From positions 1-50,090 of the forward strand of contig JAGHTZ010000051.1 in assembly GCA_018065065.1 (NCBI GenBank): DNA of 50,090 nucleotides, in the 5' to 3' direction. The notes below the pieces were generated by a model that saw only the letters and a program-made list of their open reading frames with translations, ran no database searches and was not told where the DNA came from. Positions 37,915-46,719 of this stretch are shown here, one piece after another. Within the stretch, counting starts at the first letter, position 1. Each line of letters opens with the position of its first letter. The position numbers and the translations under genes are program-made. This stretch comes from Candidatus Equadaptatus faecalis. Lineage in GTDB: Bacteria; Synergistota; Synergistia; Synergistales; Synergistaceae.

Positions 37915-39210
37915 TTACTTTTTCTTTCTGTAGAACAGAGGCGCCGCAAAAAGCATTGCCAACGCGCCGAAGCCTGCGTTGCAGCCTCCGCTGCTGCCTG
38001 AGGATTTTTCGTCAGCGATTTTGACTGCTGCCGTAAGGTCGCCTTTGTCGGTTGTAACTGTAAGTTGATATTCGCCGTTTTCTTTTTCAGCAAATACGGT
38101 TTGTTTTACTGTCAGTGTTCCGTCTGCGTATTCGTAATCTTCACCGTCAATAAGGTCTTCGTCGGCGATTTTGACTGCCGTAACGGCTGTAATTCCTTTG
38201 AGCGTGAATGCAAGGTCTTCCGGCGATTTTTTGTAGAACTCTGCTTTTGCGGGAGTGATTGCCGGTTTTTCAATGTATTCTGCTGTTATCGCTGCCGTCT
38301 GGTCTTTTTCAACAGTGATTTCCTGCTGTGCCGGTGTTTCGTAGCCTTCTATTTCTTTGAACTGTATTGTGTAGGCTCCTGAAGGAATTTCCTGCGCTGT
38401 TCCGCCGTTGTACCATGTTTCTCTGTCAACTGACCACTGCGCCGTTTCCGCAATGCTTTCGGGGGTAAAGGTTACGGCAATAAATCCGGGCTTTCCCGTG
38501 TAGGTTACGCTTTTTGTAAACGTAGGTGCGGTTTTTGCAAGTTCAACGCTTATGTCCTCCGGTTTCGTATATCCTGCAAGTTCCTTGAAGGTTACTTTAT
38601 ATCTGCCGAGCGCAAGTTCGCTTACGGAAGAGCCGCTGTCTTTCCACGTGCTTCCGCCGTCTATTGACCATTTTCCTTCCGCAGGGGTTGTCGTTATTGT
38701 TATGGTGCCTGTCGGCGCTTTGGCAATCGTGAGGCTGAGTGCTTGTGCTGACGGTGTTCTTTCTTCAAAATCAGGAAGCATAAACATCGTTTCGGTCTGT
38801 GTAAGCGTTGCTGTGCCAAACGCGGCTCCGCTTTTTACTTTCAGCGTCATGCTGCCTATAACGTAGTCTTTGTTGTCAGAAACCGCATCGCCGGTAAGAC
38901 TCGTAAGTCCAAAGCCTACTTCTCCTGCTGTACCTGTTTCAGGCTCTGCCGCGGAAGGAAGGTCTGTTCCTTTTGACGCGCTGACAAATTCAAACACGCT
39001 TGTGTCATACTTTACGATATTTTGAAGCCCTGCAATTTTGCCGCCTGCATTGGCAAATTTTGCTTTGTACGTTACTGTTACCGTTTCACCAAGTGTCAGC
39101 TGTGTTGCGCTCGGTGTGAGCGTGAAGGTTGCTGACGGGTCTGCCGCGAAGGCACCGGCTGACATTGCAAAAATCATTGCAAGTGTCAGAAAAGCTGCGA
39201 GTTTTTTCAT
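37915..39210 (-). CDS. Scaffoldin-like surface protein: cohesin-like, two beta repeats, X2-like module, Synergist-CTERM
   Basis: A 431-residue exported protein. Signal peptide about 1-23. Residues 26-163 resemble a cohesin domain (LTLGETVTVTYKAKF, IVKYDTSVFEFVSA, IGSMTLKVKSGAAFGTATLT). Two related beta-rich units follow (167-236 and 239-313), each with a Trp-Ser-(I/V)-Asp core and a (G/S)xYxxxFKExxGY ending. Residues 318-401 match the pattern of the X2 module found in cellulosomal scaffoldins (AKAEFYKKSPEDLAFTL, LIDGEDYEYADGTLTV). The C terminus SSGGCNAGFG plus helix plus RKKK is a Synergist-CTERM signal. ATG at 39210 has a strong AAGGAGGAG. It is the second gene after a smaller cohesin-like gene; a terminator follows. 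Confidence 0.82.
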   Translation of the reverse strand: MKKLAAFLTLAMIFAMSAGAFAADPSATFTLTPSATQLTLGETVTVTYKAKFANAGGKIAGLQNIVKYDTSVFEFVSASKGTDLPSAAEPETGTAGEVGFGLTSLTGDAVSDNKDYVIGSMTLKVKSGAAFGTATLTQTETMFMLPDFEERTPSAQALSLTIAKAPTGTITITTTPAEGKWSIDGGSTWKDSGSSVSELALGRYKVTFKELAGYTKPEDISVELAKTAPTFTKSVTYTGKPGFIAVTFTPESIAETAQWSVDRETWYNGGTAQEIPSGAYTIQFKEIEGYETPAQQEITVEKDQTAAITAEYIEKPAITPAKAEFYKKSPEDLAFTLKGITAVTAVKIADEDLIDGEDYEYADGTLTVKQTVFAEKENGEYQLTVTTDKGDLTAAVKIADEKSSGSSGGCNAGFGALAMLFAAPLFYRKKK

Positions 39211-39233
39211 TTGTTACTCCTCCTTGAGTTATG

Positions 39234-39755
39234 TTATTTAACCTGAACCATTGCGCCGGTTATGAGCGCAAATTCAGCCGTTTTGTTTGAAACGATGCAT
39301 TCCGTTCCGCCGGATATTTCTTTATCCGTCGTGAATCCGATGCGCAGCGTTTCGCCTTTTTTGCAGTCTGCTTTTGCCTTGAACTGCTGTTCCGCAAATA
39401 CGAATTTTCCCTGTCTGCTCAATGTGAGCGGCGCTGCAAGAGTTCCGCCCGCCACGCTTGAAATTCCTTTTGTACTGTTGCTGTCAGCCGCAAGCTTTTC
39501 GCTTAATACGGCGTTTTTCAGCACAGGGTTTCCTACTGCTTCAAGCTTCGCGGGATTCCATTTCAGCGATGCGACAACGGCAGATATTTCTTCCTGCGGC
39601 GAGGCTTCAATTTCAAGCTGCACGCTGAACGTTTCTCCCGCTTTGACTTCTGCCGGCGCTTTCAGTCTTATCGCGGGTGTGTTTTCCGCAAACGCAGGCA
39701 AAGCCGCGCAAAGCAAAAGCAGTACAGCGCAAGCGATTTTCTTTGTTCTTTTCAC
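39234..39755 (-). CDS. Secreted cohesin-like domain protein without surface anchor
   Basis: A 173-residue exported protein: signal peptide about 1-23 (ALPAFAEN), then one domain with the cohesin beta-strand pattern (AEVKAGETFSVQLEIEA, VVASLKWNPAKLEAVG, GKFVFAEQQFKAKADCKKG, ending GAMVQVK). There is no Synergist-CTERM or other membrane anchor. The start is a GTG at 39753-39755, with AAAGGAGAG about 10 nt upstream. It is 23 bp from the larger cohesin-like gene, with which it probably forms an operon. The match to cohesin is structural in pattern; the binding partner is not known. Confidence 0.72.
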   Translation of the reverse strand: MKRTKKIACAVLLLLCAALPAFAENTPAIRLKAPAEVKAGETFSVQLEIEASPQEEISAVVASLKWNPAKLEAVGNPVLKNAVLSEKLAADSNSTKGISSVAGGTLAAPLTLSRQGKFVFAEQQFKAKADCKKGETLRIGFTTDKEISGGTECIVSNKTAEFALITGAMVQVK

Positions 39756-39852
39756 ACAGACTCTCTCCTTTCTGTAAAATTAAACAAATTGCCAAATAAA
39801 CCAATTTTTTGACGCCGCAACCTTCCAAACGGAAATCAAGCCCGCAGCACGT

Positions 39853-39998
39853 TTATACATTAGGTTTATTGTCCCTGTTTTGCTCAATTATAATTATACA
39901 AACGGTTTTAATCAAGCCATTAATTTATAATTTTTTAATATTATTATGCGCATTGCGTATAAATATTGATTATTGCCACTGTTTTACCATTTGTATAA
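39853..39998. promoter_or_regulatory. Candidate operators of the XRE-S24 regulator
   Basis: In the 267-bp divergent intergenic region TTATACAAA (39894-39902) and its exact reverse complement TTTGTATAA (39990-39998) are found, with related partial copies TTATACAT (39853-39860) and TTGCGTATAA (39953-39962). The copy at 39990 overlaps the likely -10 (TATAAG, 39994-39999) of the regulator gene, and the others lie upstream of the cohesin-like operon. Confidence 0.45.
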
Positions 39999-40022
39999 GA
40001 TTTACCCGAAGAGGTGATTACG

Positions 40023-40688
40023 ATGTCTTTTGGATGCCGTTTGAAGCTGCTGCGCGAAAAGAGAGGGCTTTTGCAGGAGGATTTGGCTTTGCTTGCGGAG
40101 GTTACGCCCGTTACGCTGTCAAGGTATGAGCGCGGAGAGCGCACGCCGACCGTCGCCACGGCCGAGAAGCTTGCAGCGGCCCTCGGAGTGCATGTGTCCG
40201 CTTTTTTTGACGATAATGCGGCTTCGGACGGATTTTTAACCGAAAATCAGGATTTTGTTTTCGTTCCGATTGTTAGTATCAATAATGCCAAGCTCAGGCA
40301 GAACGGCGCTGCGGAGCTGACCCATTCCGGATTTTACCCTGTACACAGAAAAGATTTTGACAGTATTCCGAGCAGCAGTATGAAGGTCTGCGTTATAGAG
40401 GGCGATTCCATGTCGCCGAAGTATATCAACGGTGATTACGCCTTGTGCGAAACGCCAGACGGCACCGGCGATTTTTCGCTTTCTGACGGGGATATAGTCG
40501 CGGCGGTTTTTGATAATAAATTTTACATCAGGGGATATTTCAGAAATTTTGACGGTACTATTGATTTGCGTCCTGTCTCCCCGTGTTTCATGCCTATTCA
40601 CACTTCGGCGGACGACAGGCGTTTCAGGCTGTTCGGGAAAATAATCCGCATTTACCGCACTATCAGGGACACGGGCTTTTACGGATAG
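40023..40688 (+). CDS. XRE-family regulator with S24 peptidase-like domain
   Basis: A 221-residue LexA/CI-type regulator. The helix-turn-helix is at about residues 5-58 (GLLQEDLALLAEVTPVTLSRY). The C-terminal S24 domain contains EGDSMSP with the nucleophile Ser near residue 129. The segment aligned to the catalytic Lys reads NKFYIRGYF, with Arg where Lys is usual, so self-cleavage may be lost or shifted. The ATG at 40023 follows GAGGTGA; a GTG three codons earlier is embedded in that ribosome site. It is divergent from the cohesin-like operon and convergent with rpoD. No phage genes surround it. Confidence 0.88.
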   Translation: MSFGCRLKLLREKRGLLQEDLALLAEVTPVTLSRYERGERTPTVATAEKLAAALGVHVSAFFDDNAASDGFLTENQDFVFVPIVSINNAKLRQNGAAELTHSGFYPVHRKDFDSIPSSSMKVCVIEGDSMSPKYINGDYALCETPDGTGDFSLSDGDIVAAVFDNKFYIRGYFRNFDGTIDLRPVSPCFMPIHTSADDRRFRLFGKIIRIYRTIRDTGFYG

Positions 40689-40714
40689 TTTTTGCCGTTT
40701 TCAGGTTTAATTTC

Positions 40715-40750
40715 AAAAAATATGCTCCCCTTGCGAGGAGCATATTTTAT
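40715..40750. terminator. Bidirectional terminator between the XRE regulator and rpoD
   Basis: AAAATATGCTCC (40717-40728) pairs perfectly with GGAGCATATTTT (40737-40748) over an 8-nt loop. A and T runs on both sides make it usable from both directions, ending the convergent transcripts. Confidence 0.88.
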
Positions 40751-42652
40751 TTATTCAAGGAAATCTCTGAGTTTTTTGCTTCTGCTGGGGTGGCGAAGTT
40801 TGCGGAGTGCTTTCGCTTCAATCTGGCGTATGCGTTCTCTTGTTACTCCGAAACGTTTTCCAACCTCTTCAAGCGTGTGAGCGTGCCCGTCTTCCAAACC
40901 AAAGCGCAGTCTCAATACTTCGCTTTCCCTTTCTGTCAGGTCGTCAAGCATTGAATCAAGCTGTTCGCGCAGTATCTGCGTTGCCGCCGCTTCTTCAGGG
41001 CTTGGCAGTTCCTTGTCTTCGAGGAAATCGCCGAGCTGGCTGTCTTCTTCTTCACCGATAGGCGTTTCAAGCGATACAGGTTCCTGCGCAATGCGCTGGA
41101 TTTCTTCGACTTTGTTGGACGGAAGTTCCATTCTGGCAGCTATTTCTTCAACAGTAGCTTCGCGTCCAAGTTCCTGTACAAGTTGCCGCGATACCCTTAC
41201 AAGTTTGTTGATTGTTTCAACCATGTGCACCGGTATGCGTATGGTTCTCGCCTGGTCGGCAATTGCTCTCGTGATTGCCTGACGTATCCACCACGTAGCG
41301 TACGTGCTGAATTTGTAGCCTTTTGTGTAGTCAAATTTTTCTACGGCGCGGATCAGCCCCAGATTGCCTTCCTGTATGAGGTCGAGGAAGAGCATTCCCC
41401 TGCCGATATATTTTTTCGCGATGCTTACGACAAGCCTGAGATTTGCTTCAACAAGTTTGTCTTTGCATTCAGTTCTTCCTTCTTCGACACCCTTAGCATA
41501 CTCAACTTCCTGTTCAGGTTTAAGCAGTTCGATTTTTCCGATTTCTCTCAAATACATTCTGACGGGGTCGGAGAGCGGAAGTTCGTCCAAATCTTCAAGG
41601 TCGTCAGCAGCTTCAACTTCCGGCATGGCTTCTCCGTCGATTGATCCTGCCTTGACTTCCTCAATGACGTCTACACCGAGTTCCATGAGGTTGGTGTAGA
41701 GACTGTCTATTACTTCCGGTGTAAGGAATTCCTTTGGCAGATGCTTTTCAAGGTCGTCATAGGTCATATAGCCCTTTTCGCGGCCTTCGTGAAGAATTTC
41801 CCTTACGCTTTCGATGTACACCGTATAGTCATCGGCAATTTCATCGGGCAGGATTTCCTGAATGTCTGACGGAAGCTCTTCCTGACTGATGCCTTTGTCT
41901 ATTGCAAACGCCAAATCAAGTCCTTCCGCCTCGACCTTGTCTGTTGTTGCGGGCTTATCTTTCTTTTTGTGTTTTGAAGCGGCAACCTTTTTGTGTACGG
42001 ATTCTATGATTGCCGCCGCTGACTCGGCAGCTACCTGTACAGCTTCCTCTTCGGTTATTGACGCGTCTTCCATGGCGGCGCCAATGCCCAGACTAATTTT
42101 GTGAACGGAAAAATCCGTTTCAGACACAGCTTTGTCCGTTTCGCCGTCTTCTATGAGAAACTCCGGTTCAGCATCGCTGTCCTGTTTTTCCGGCTGCTTT
42201 GGCTGCGTGTTTTTCTTTGCTTTTTTTGCGGAAACCGCCTTTTGCGGCTTCTTGTCAGCGGATTTGTCTGCTTTAACCGTTTCCTTTTGTCCGCTTTTTT
42301 TTGCGGAAGACGGCGCTTTTTCAGCTGACGTTTTGCTTTTCTGTGACATGGCAGCCTTATCGTCTTTTTTTGCCGCTGCTTTAACGTTCTTTTTTTCGGC
42401 TGCTTCAACAGCGTCGCTGTCCTTCGGTGAAACAGCGGCAATTTTCTCGTCTTTTTTTACCGCCGTTTTAGCGTTCTTTTTTTCGGTATCTTTGGCAGCG
42501 GCTTTGTTTTTTTTCTCTGTTGTTTCTTTTGCGCTGTTCGTTTCTTCGGCAGACTTGCTTTTACCGCTTTCACGGACGGCTGAGCCTTTACCTATTTTTA
42601 TCGCGGCAGTTTTCTTTTCAGTTGTCTCTTTTGTTTCTTTTTTTGCGGTCAT
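40751..42652 (-). CDS. rpoD: RNA polymerase primary sigma factor with long basic N-terminal extension
   Basis: The housekeeping sigma-70 (633 aa). The C-terminal 300 residues carry all core regions: 1.2 ([20 protein letters not shown]), 2.1-2.4 ([32 protein letters not shown]), 3, and 4 ([21 protein letters not shown]). A region 1.1-like segment lies at about 285-345. Unusually, residues 1-165 form a Lys/Ala/Glu/Ser repeat tail resembling histone H1, followed by an acidic linker. There is no large non-conserved insert between 1.2 and 2.1. The ATG overlaps the dnaG stop codon by 4 bp. dnaG-rpoD is the classical macromolecular synthesis pair; rpsU is absent here. Confidence 0.96.
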   Translation of the reverse strand: MTAKKETKETTEKKTAAIKIGKGSAVRESGKSKSAEETNSAKETTEKKNKAAAKDTEKKNAKTAVKKDEKIAAVSPKDSDAVEAAEKKNVKAAAKKDDKAAMSQKSKTSAEKAPSSAKKSGQKETVKADKSADKKPQKAVSAKKAKKNTQPKQPEKQDSDAEPEFLIEDGETDKAVSETDFSVHKISLGIGAAMEDASITEEEAVQVAAESAAAIIESVHKKVAASKHKKKDKPATTDKVEAEGLDLAFAIDKGISQEELPSDIQEILPDEIADDYTVYIESVREILHEGREKGYMTYDDLEKHLPKEFLTPEVIDSLYTNLMELGVDVIEEVKAGSIDGEAMPEVEAADDLEDLDELPLSDPVRMYLREIGKIELLKPEQEVEYAKGVEEGRTECKDKLVEANLRLVVSIAKKYIGRGMLFLDLIQEGNLGLIRAVEKFDYTKGYKFSTYATWWIRQAITRAIADQARTIRIPVHMVETINKLVRVSRQLVQELGREATVEEIAARMELPSNKVEEIQRIAQEPVSLETPIGEEEDSQLGDFLEDKELPSPEEAAATQILREQLDSMLDDLTERESEVLRLRFGLEDGHAHTLEEVGKRFGVTRERIRQIEAKALRKLRHPSRSKKLRDFLE

Positions 42653-44376
42653 TTTAACGGTGCCCCTCCCTTAACGTATTTAACAAGTTCGCAGTATTCT
42701 GCCATATCCCCGCCGTCTGCTTCGCCTCTTATCATTTTGGCGTGCAGCGTTTTGATTCGTTTTTCAGCTGTGGCTTTTCTCAGTTCCTTAAGCAGTCTGT
42801 CTGCCAGTTCTGTTTCTTCCAGCCCCTGCTCCAATAAAGCGTTGCCTTTAGCAATTACGGACAGGCAGCTGCTGTCACCGAGATTTCTCCAGCGAGTTTC
42901 AAGCTCTTCCCTGCTCTCGCCGGACAAGAGCGCTGAGATGACATTCTGGACAGTCCCGTCGCCTATAAAGTGTATCACATCTGAGGGCTTATAGCGCATT
43001 CTCAATTTTTCATTGTTCCAAAGCAAGCTGCAGAGCATAACTTCTCTTTCGTCAGTTTTTTCCGCCGTCTGGTTTTCAAAAACCGCATATTCCCTGCTTA
43101 GGCTGTTTTCTCTTCCGCGTACCGTTTCCTGATGTCCGCGTATTTCGTCTTCAAGATTGTGCCGCAAAACTCCGAGTATCTGAGCAACCCTGTCAATGTA
43201 CGGTTTAATTTCAAACACAGACAGCGACGCAAGCCCTTCAAGAAGCTGTTCTCTTGCCTGCGCGGCTTTTTCGGGTTCATTCTGCGCATTCATGCACACA
43301 ACCGCATGATACACAGGAAGCGGCAGAGCTTCTTCCAATGCTTTTCTGAAATAATCCGCTCCGTTTTCAAGCTGCAGAATTTCGTCAGGGTCTTTACCGC
43401 CCTCAAGTTTAACGACTTTAACGGAAATGCCGTGCTTCTGAAGAATGTACATGCCGCGGAGCGCGGCTTCCTGCCCCGCTCCGTCAGAATCGTAGCAGAT
43501 GTAACACATATCAGCCATCCTTTTTATAAGCACAGCCTGCTGCTCGGTAAGAGCCGTGCCAAGCGAAGCGACAGCGTTTGAAAATCCGCAAAGGTGGCAG
43601 CGAATTGCGTCCATGTAGCCTTCGACAAGTATCGCCGCGTTTGCCCTGTGCATTTCAATTTTTGCTTTGTTCAGCAGATAAAGGTTGTTTCTTTTGTTAA
43701 AGATTTCGCTTTCAGGGCTGTTGAGATATTTAGCGTCTTCCCCTGCTATAGCACGTCCGCCGAAGCCTATCAGCTTGTCCGTAACGTTATATATCGGAAA
43801 CATTACGCGCCCCCGGAAACGGTCGTAAATTCCTTTGTTTCCCTGCGACACAAGTCCGCTGTCGATGAGTTCCTTTTCTTTATATCCCTTGGTCAGCAGT
43901 ATTGACGAAAGGCTGTTCCAGCTGTCAGGCGCCCAGCCTATGCCGAATGCCGCAGCCGTTTCGTAACTGATGTTTCTTCTGTCGAGATACGCGCGCGCGG
44001 CATTTGCCCCGGGGGTATCGTAAGATTTTCTGAAAAATTCCTGCGCGTCGGCAAGAATGTTTTTCTTAATCTTCGTGTCGGCAAAATTTCCGCTGCGCGG
44101 CTGGAGCTTCACTCCGGCTCGCTCTGCAAGCCGTTCAAGCGTTTCGCGGAAATCAAGATGTTCCATTTCCTGAACAAAGCTGAAAACGTCTCCGCCTTTT
44201 CCGCAGCCGAAGCAGTGAAAGCTCTGCTTTTCGGAGGAAACTGTGAACGACGGCGTTTTTTCGCTGTGGAACGGACAGCAACCCCAATATCTCGTCCCTT
44301 TGCGGACGAGTTTTACGTAGTCGCCGATAACCTCTGCGATATCAAGTCTGCTTTTTATTTCGTCAATTTCTGACAA
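42649..44376 (-). CDS. dnaG: DNA primase
   Basis: Makes RNA primers for replication (575 aa). The N-terminal CHC2 zinc finger has [12 protein letters not shown] and [15 protein letters not shown]; the catalytic core includes the TOPRIM segment [12 protein letters not shown] (about residue 245) and [14 protein letters not shown]. The C-terminal helicase-binding domain is shorter and divergent. The start is a TTG at 44374-44376 with GGGGGCTGGG upstream; no ATG is available before the zinc finger. It is co-transcribed with rpoD. Confidence 0.96.
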   Translation of the reverse strand: MSEIDEIKSRLDIAEVIGDYVKLVRKGTRYWGCCPFHSEKTPSFTVSSEKQSFHCFGCGKGGDVFSFVQEMEHLDFRETLERLAERAGVKLQPRSGNFADTKIKKNILADAQEFFRKSYDTPGANAARAYLDRRNISYETAAAFGIGWAPDSWNSLSSILLTKGYKEKELIDSGLVSQGNKGIYDRFRGRVMFPIYNVTDKLIGFGGRAIAGEDAKYLNSPESEIFNKRNNLYLLNKAKIEMHRANAAILVEGYMDAIRCHLCGFSNAVASLGTALTEQQAVLIKRMADMCYICYDSDGAGQEAALRGMYILQKHGISVKVVKLEGGKDPDEILQLENGADYFRKALEEALPLPVYHAVVCMNAQNEPEKAAQAREQLLEGLASLSVFEIKPYIDRVAQILGVLRHNLEDEIRGHQETVRGRENSLSREYAVFENQTAEKTDEREVMLCSLLWNNEKLRMRYKPSDVIHFIGDGTVQNVISALLSGESREELETRWRNLGDSSCLSVIAKGNALLEQGLEETELADRLLKELRKATAEKRIKTLHAKMIRGEADGGDMAEYCELVKYVKGGAPLK

Positions 44377-44415
44377 GCCCAGCCCCCGCTGTCAAATTAA
44401 GGATTACAAATGAAG

Positions 44416-44470
44416 AATTAAGAATATTCCCGGCAACAACTTATTATACGGCAATTATCCATTCTTAATT
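44416..44470 (-). promoter_or_regulatory. Promoter region of dnaG-rpoD with inverted repeat
   Basis: A consensus -10 TATAAT lies at 44443-44448 (minus strand). It is centred between AATTAAGAAT (44416-44425) and its reverse complement ATTCTTAATT (44461-44470). The -35 at 17 bp is weak and falls within the right repeat. The arrangement suggests an operator, but a chance AT-rich repeat is possible. Confidence 0.45.
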
Positions 44471-44507
44471 GTTTACTGCCGTAAGCTGCGCGCTTTTTCA
44501 GAGAACA

Positions 44508-44533
44508 CGGAGGGACAGCTGTCTGTCCCTCCG
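44508..44533. terminator. GC-rich hairpin after hppA
   Basis: CGGAGGGACAG / CTGTCCCTCCG (44508-44518 and 44523-44533) form a perfect 11-bp stem with a 4-nt loop, 24 nt after the hppA stop codon. It has no clear U run on the minus strand, but its position makes it the likely terminator or mRNA end-protecting structure of hppA. Confidence 0.6.
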
Positions 44534-44556
44534 CGCTTGCTTTTTCAGCGTTAATA

Positions 44557-46530
44557 TTAACGGATAAAGAGCGGTGCAAGAACCGTCGCGACGACGGACA
44601 TAAGTTTTATAAGAATGTTAAGGCTTGGGCCTGCGGTATCCTTGAACGGGTCACCGACGGTATCACCCACGACTGCCGCCGCGTGCGGAGCCGAGCCTTT
44701 TCCGCCGTACTGGCCGGATTCAATGTATTTCTTGGCATTGTCCCATGCTCCGCCTGAGTTTGACATAAATATAGCCATCATAACACCGGTTACTATGGAA
44801 CCGCCGAGAAGACCTCCGAGAGCCTCAGGACCGAGGACCACACCGACTATAACGGGAACTACGACCGCCATAAGTCCGGGGATAACCATTTCCTTAAGGG
44901 CTGCCGCCGTTGAAATGTCAACGCAGCGCTCATATTCCGGACGGGCTTTGCCTTCCATAATTCCCGCGATTTCGCGGAACTGTCTGCGAACTTCCTGTAT
45001 CATTTTTTCAGCCGCGCGCGAAACTGCCTGAATCGCAAGGGCGCTGAATACGAACGGGAGCATGCCGCCGATGAAAAGTCCGATCATGACGTTTGAATCC
45101 TGAAGGTCGATTGCCTTAATCTGCGTTGCCTGGGCGTATGAAACGAACAGGGCAAGAGCCGTAAGGGCTGCCGAGCCGATTGCAAGACCTTTGCCAACCG
45201 CCGCCGTCGTGTTGCCGACCGCGTCGAGTTTGTCGGTGATGTTGCGGACTCCCTCAGGAAGCTCCGCCATTTCGGCGATACCGCCTGCGTTGTCCGAAAT
45301 AGGACCGTAAGCGTCAACAGAAAGCGCCATACCCGTGATTGAAAGCATGCCGACTGCGGCGCAGGAAATTCCGTAAAGACCTCCGAATTTGAAGCCTGCC
45401 CAGACTGCGATGCAGACGAGAAGGACAGGTATTGCCGTTGATTTCATTCCGACACCGAGACCTGACAGAATGTTTGTTGCAGGACCCGTCTGTGAGGCTT
45501 CAGCGATTTCCTTAACGCTCGGGAATGCGTCTGATGTGTAGTATTCCGTGACGCCGCCGATTGCGATACCTGAAACAACACCCGAAACGACCGCCCAGAA
45601 ATAGGTAAGTTCTCCGAATACCGCATTGGTAAGGAAATATGTCGCAATAATCATAATAACGCCGGTCATAACGAGACCTGTGCTGAGTGCTTTTGAAGGA
45701 TCACCGTCTTTTTTGACGCGGACGAATGCCATACCGAGAATTGAAGCAACTATGCCGACCGCCGCGAGGAAAAGCGGGTAGAAAGCACCGGCTGTTCCGG
45801 CTATAACTACCGCTCCGACCGCCATCGCGGCTATTACGGAGTTGACGTAGGATTCAAAAAGGTCAGCTCCCATACCGGCGATGTCGCCAACGTTGTCGCC
45901 GACGTTGTCAGCGATAACCGCAGGGTTGCGGGGGTCATCTTCAGGAATACCTGCTTCAACCTTGCCGACGAGGTCAGCGCCAACGTCCGCCGCTTTCGTA
46001 TAGATACCGCCGCCGACACGCGCAAAAAGCGCTATTGAAGACGCGCCGAACCCGAATGCGACGATAATGTTGGGATCGTTGAAGACATAATAGGCAACAG
46101 CAATGCCGAGAAGACCAACGCCGACGACGGTCATGCCCATAACGCTGCCGCCCGTGAAAGCGACTTTAAGAGCTTCGTTCATGCCGTTCATTGCGGCGCA
46201 GGAAGTCTTTCCGTTTGACTTTGTGGCTATTTTCATGCCGATATAGCCGGTAAGCGCCGAGCAGAAAGCTCCGAATACGAAGCATACCGCGCTGGCGACG
46301 CTGATCTGCCACGCGAGAATAGCGGCGACTATTACCGCGAAAATGACAAGCGATTTGTATTCCCTGTAAAGGAACGCCATGGCACCGCTCTGAATGATGC
46401 CAGAAAGTTCTGCTACTCTTTCGTTGTCAACCTTTGCTTTCGCGATTTTGCCCGCTGCGTAAACCGCATAGACAAGCGCCAAAAGCGCGGCGACAACGAC
46501 CAGTCCCAGCTGTGATACAAAATTTTCCAT
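44557..46530 (-). CDS. hppA: Membrane-bound ion-translocating pyrophosphatase
   Basis: Polytopic pump (657 aa, about 16 membrane helices) that uses pyrophosphate hydrolysis to move H+ or Na+ out of the cell. The catalytic signatures are [20 protein letters not shown] followed by [14 protein letters not shown] and the late [17 protein letters not shown]. The diagnostic motif [10 protein letters not shown] has Ala where K+-independent enzymes have Lys, placing it in the K+-dependent subfamily, which includes Na+ pumps; the ion is not settled here. ATG at 46530 has GGAGGG about 12 nt upstream. Transcribed alone from a strong promoter. Confidence 0.95.
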   Translation of the reverse strand: MENFVSQLGLVVVAALLALVYAVYAAGKIAKAKVDNERVAELSGIIQSGAMAFLYREYKSLVIFAVIVAAILAWQISVASAVCFVFGAFCSALTGYIGMKIATKSNGKTSCAAMNGMNEALKVAFTGGSVMGMTVVGVGLLGIAVAYYVFNDPNIIVAFGFGASSIALFARVGGGIYTKAADVGADLVGKVEAGIPEDDPRNPAVIADNVGDNVGDIAGMGADLFESYVNSVIAAMAVGAVVIAGTAGAFYPLFLAAVGIVASILGMAFVRVKKDGDPSKALSTGLVMTGVIMIIATYFLTNAVFGELTYFWAVVSGVVSGIAIGGVTEYYTSDAFPSVKEIAEASQTGPATNILSGLGVGMKSTAIPVLLVCIAVWAGFKFGGLYGISCAAVGMLSITGMALSVDAYGPISDNAGGIAEMAELPEGVRNITDKLDAVGNTTAAVGKGLAIGSAALTALALFVSYAQATQIKAIDLQDSNVMIGLFIGGMLPFVFSALAIQAVSRAAEKMIQEVRRQFREIAGIMEGKARPEYERCVDISTAAALKEMVIPGLMAVVVPVIVGVVLGPEALGGLLGGSIVTGVMMAIFMSNSGGAWDNAKKYIESGQYGGKGSAPHAAAVVGDTVGDPFKDTAGPSLNILIKLMSVVATVLAPLFIR

Positions 46531-46594
46531 GATAGAACAAACCCTCCTCAAGGTACACGCCCCCGCAGAATACGGGGCTGTTTTACAAGTGGAT

Positions 46595-46623
46595 ATTATA
46601 TGTGTTTCGGAGATTAAAAGCAA
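46595..46623 (-). promoter_or_regulatory. Promoter of hppA
   Basis: Minus strand TTGCTT (46618-46623), 17 bp, TATAAT (46595-46600). A short leader with a CCCCG/CGGGG hairpin (46561-46577) precedes the ribosome site. It directly follows the terminator of the AI-2E family gene. Confidence 0.75.
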
Positions 46624-46658
46624 GTACGGGATATTTGCAAATTGCAGATACAGGGCAC

Positions 46659-46688
46659 AAAAAATCCCGCGCTTCACACAGCGCGGGA
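46659..46688 (-). terminator. Terminator after the AI-2E family gene
   Basis: CCCGCGC / GCGCGGG (46666-46672 and 46681-46687) with an 8-nt loop, followed on the minus strand by ATTTTTTG, is a textbook rho-independent terminator. Confidence 0.92.
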
Positions 46689-46719
46689 GACAATGGCTTT
46701 ACAAACGCAGCACCTGAAA

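Noticed and set aside
40023-40688. Prophage repressor marking a phage
   Set aside because: The XRE-S24 protein looks CI-like, but no integrase, structural or lysis genes are nearby.
42151-42441. Lys/Arg-rich frame inside rpoD
   Set aside because: An out-of-phase reading of the repetitive Lys/Ala tail of rpoD; no start signal of its own.
46531-46677. N-terminal extension of hppA by 49 residues
   Set aside because: It would run back across the hppA promoter and the terminator region; the ATG at 46530 begins the family's first membrane helix.
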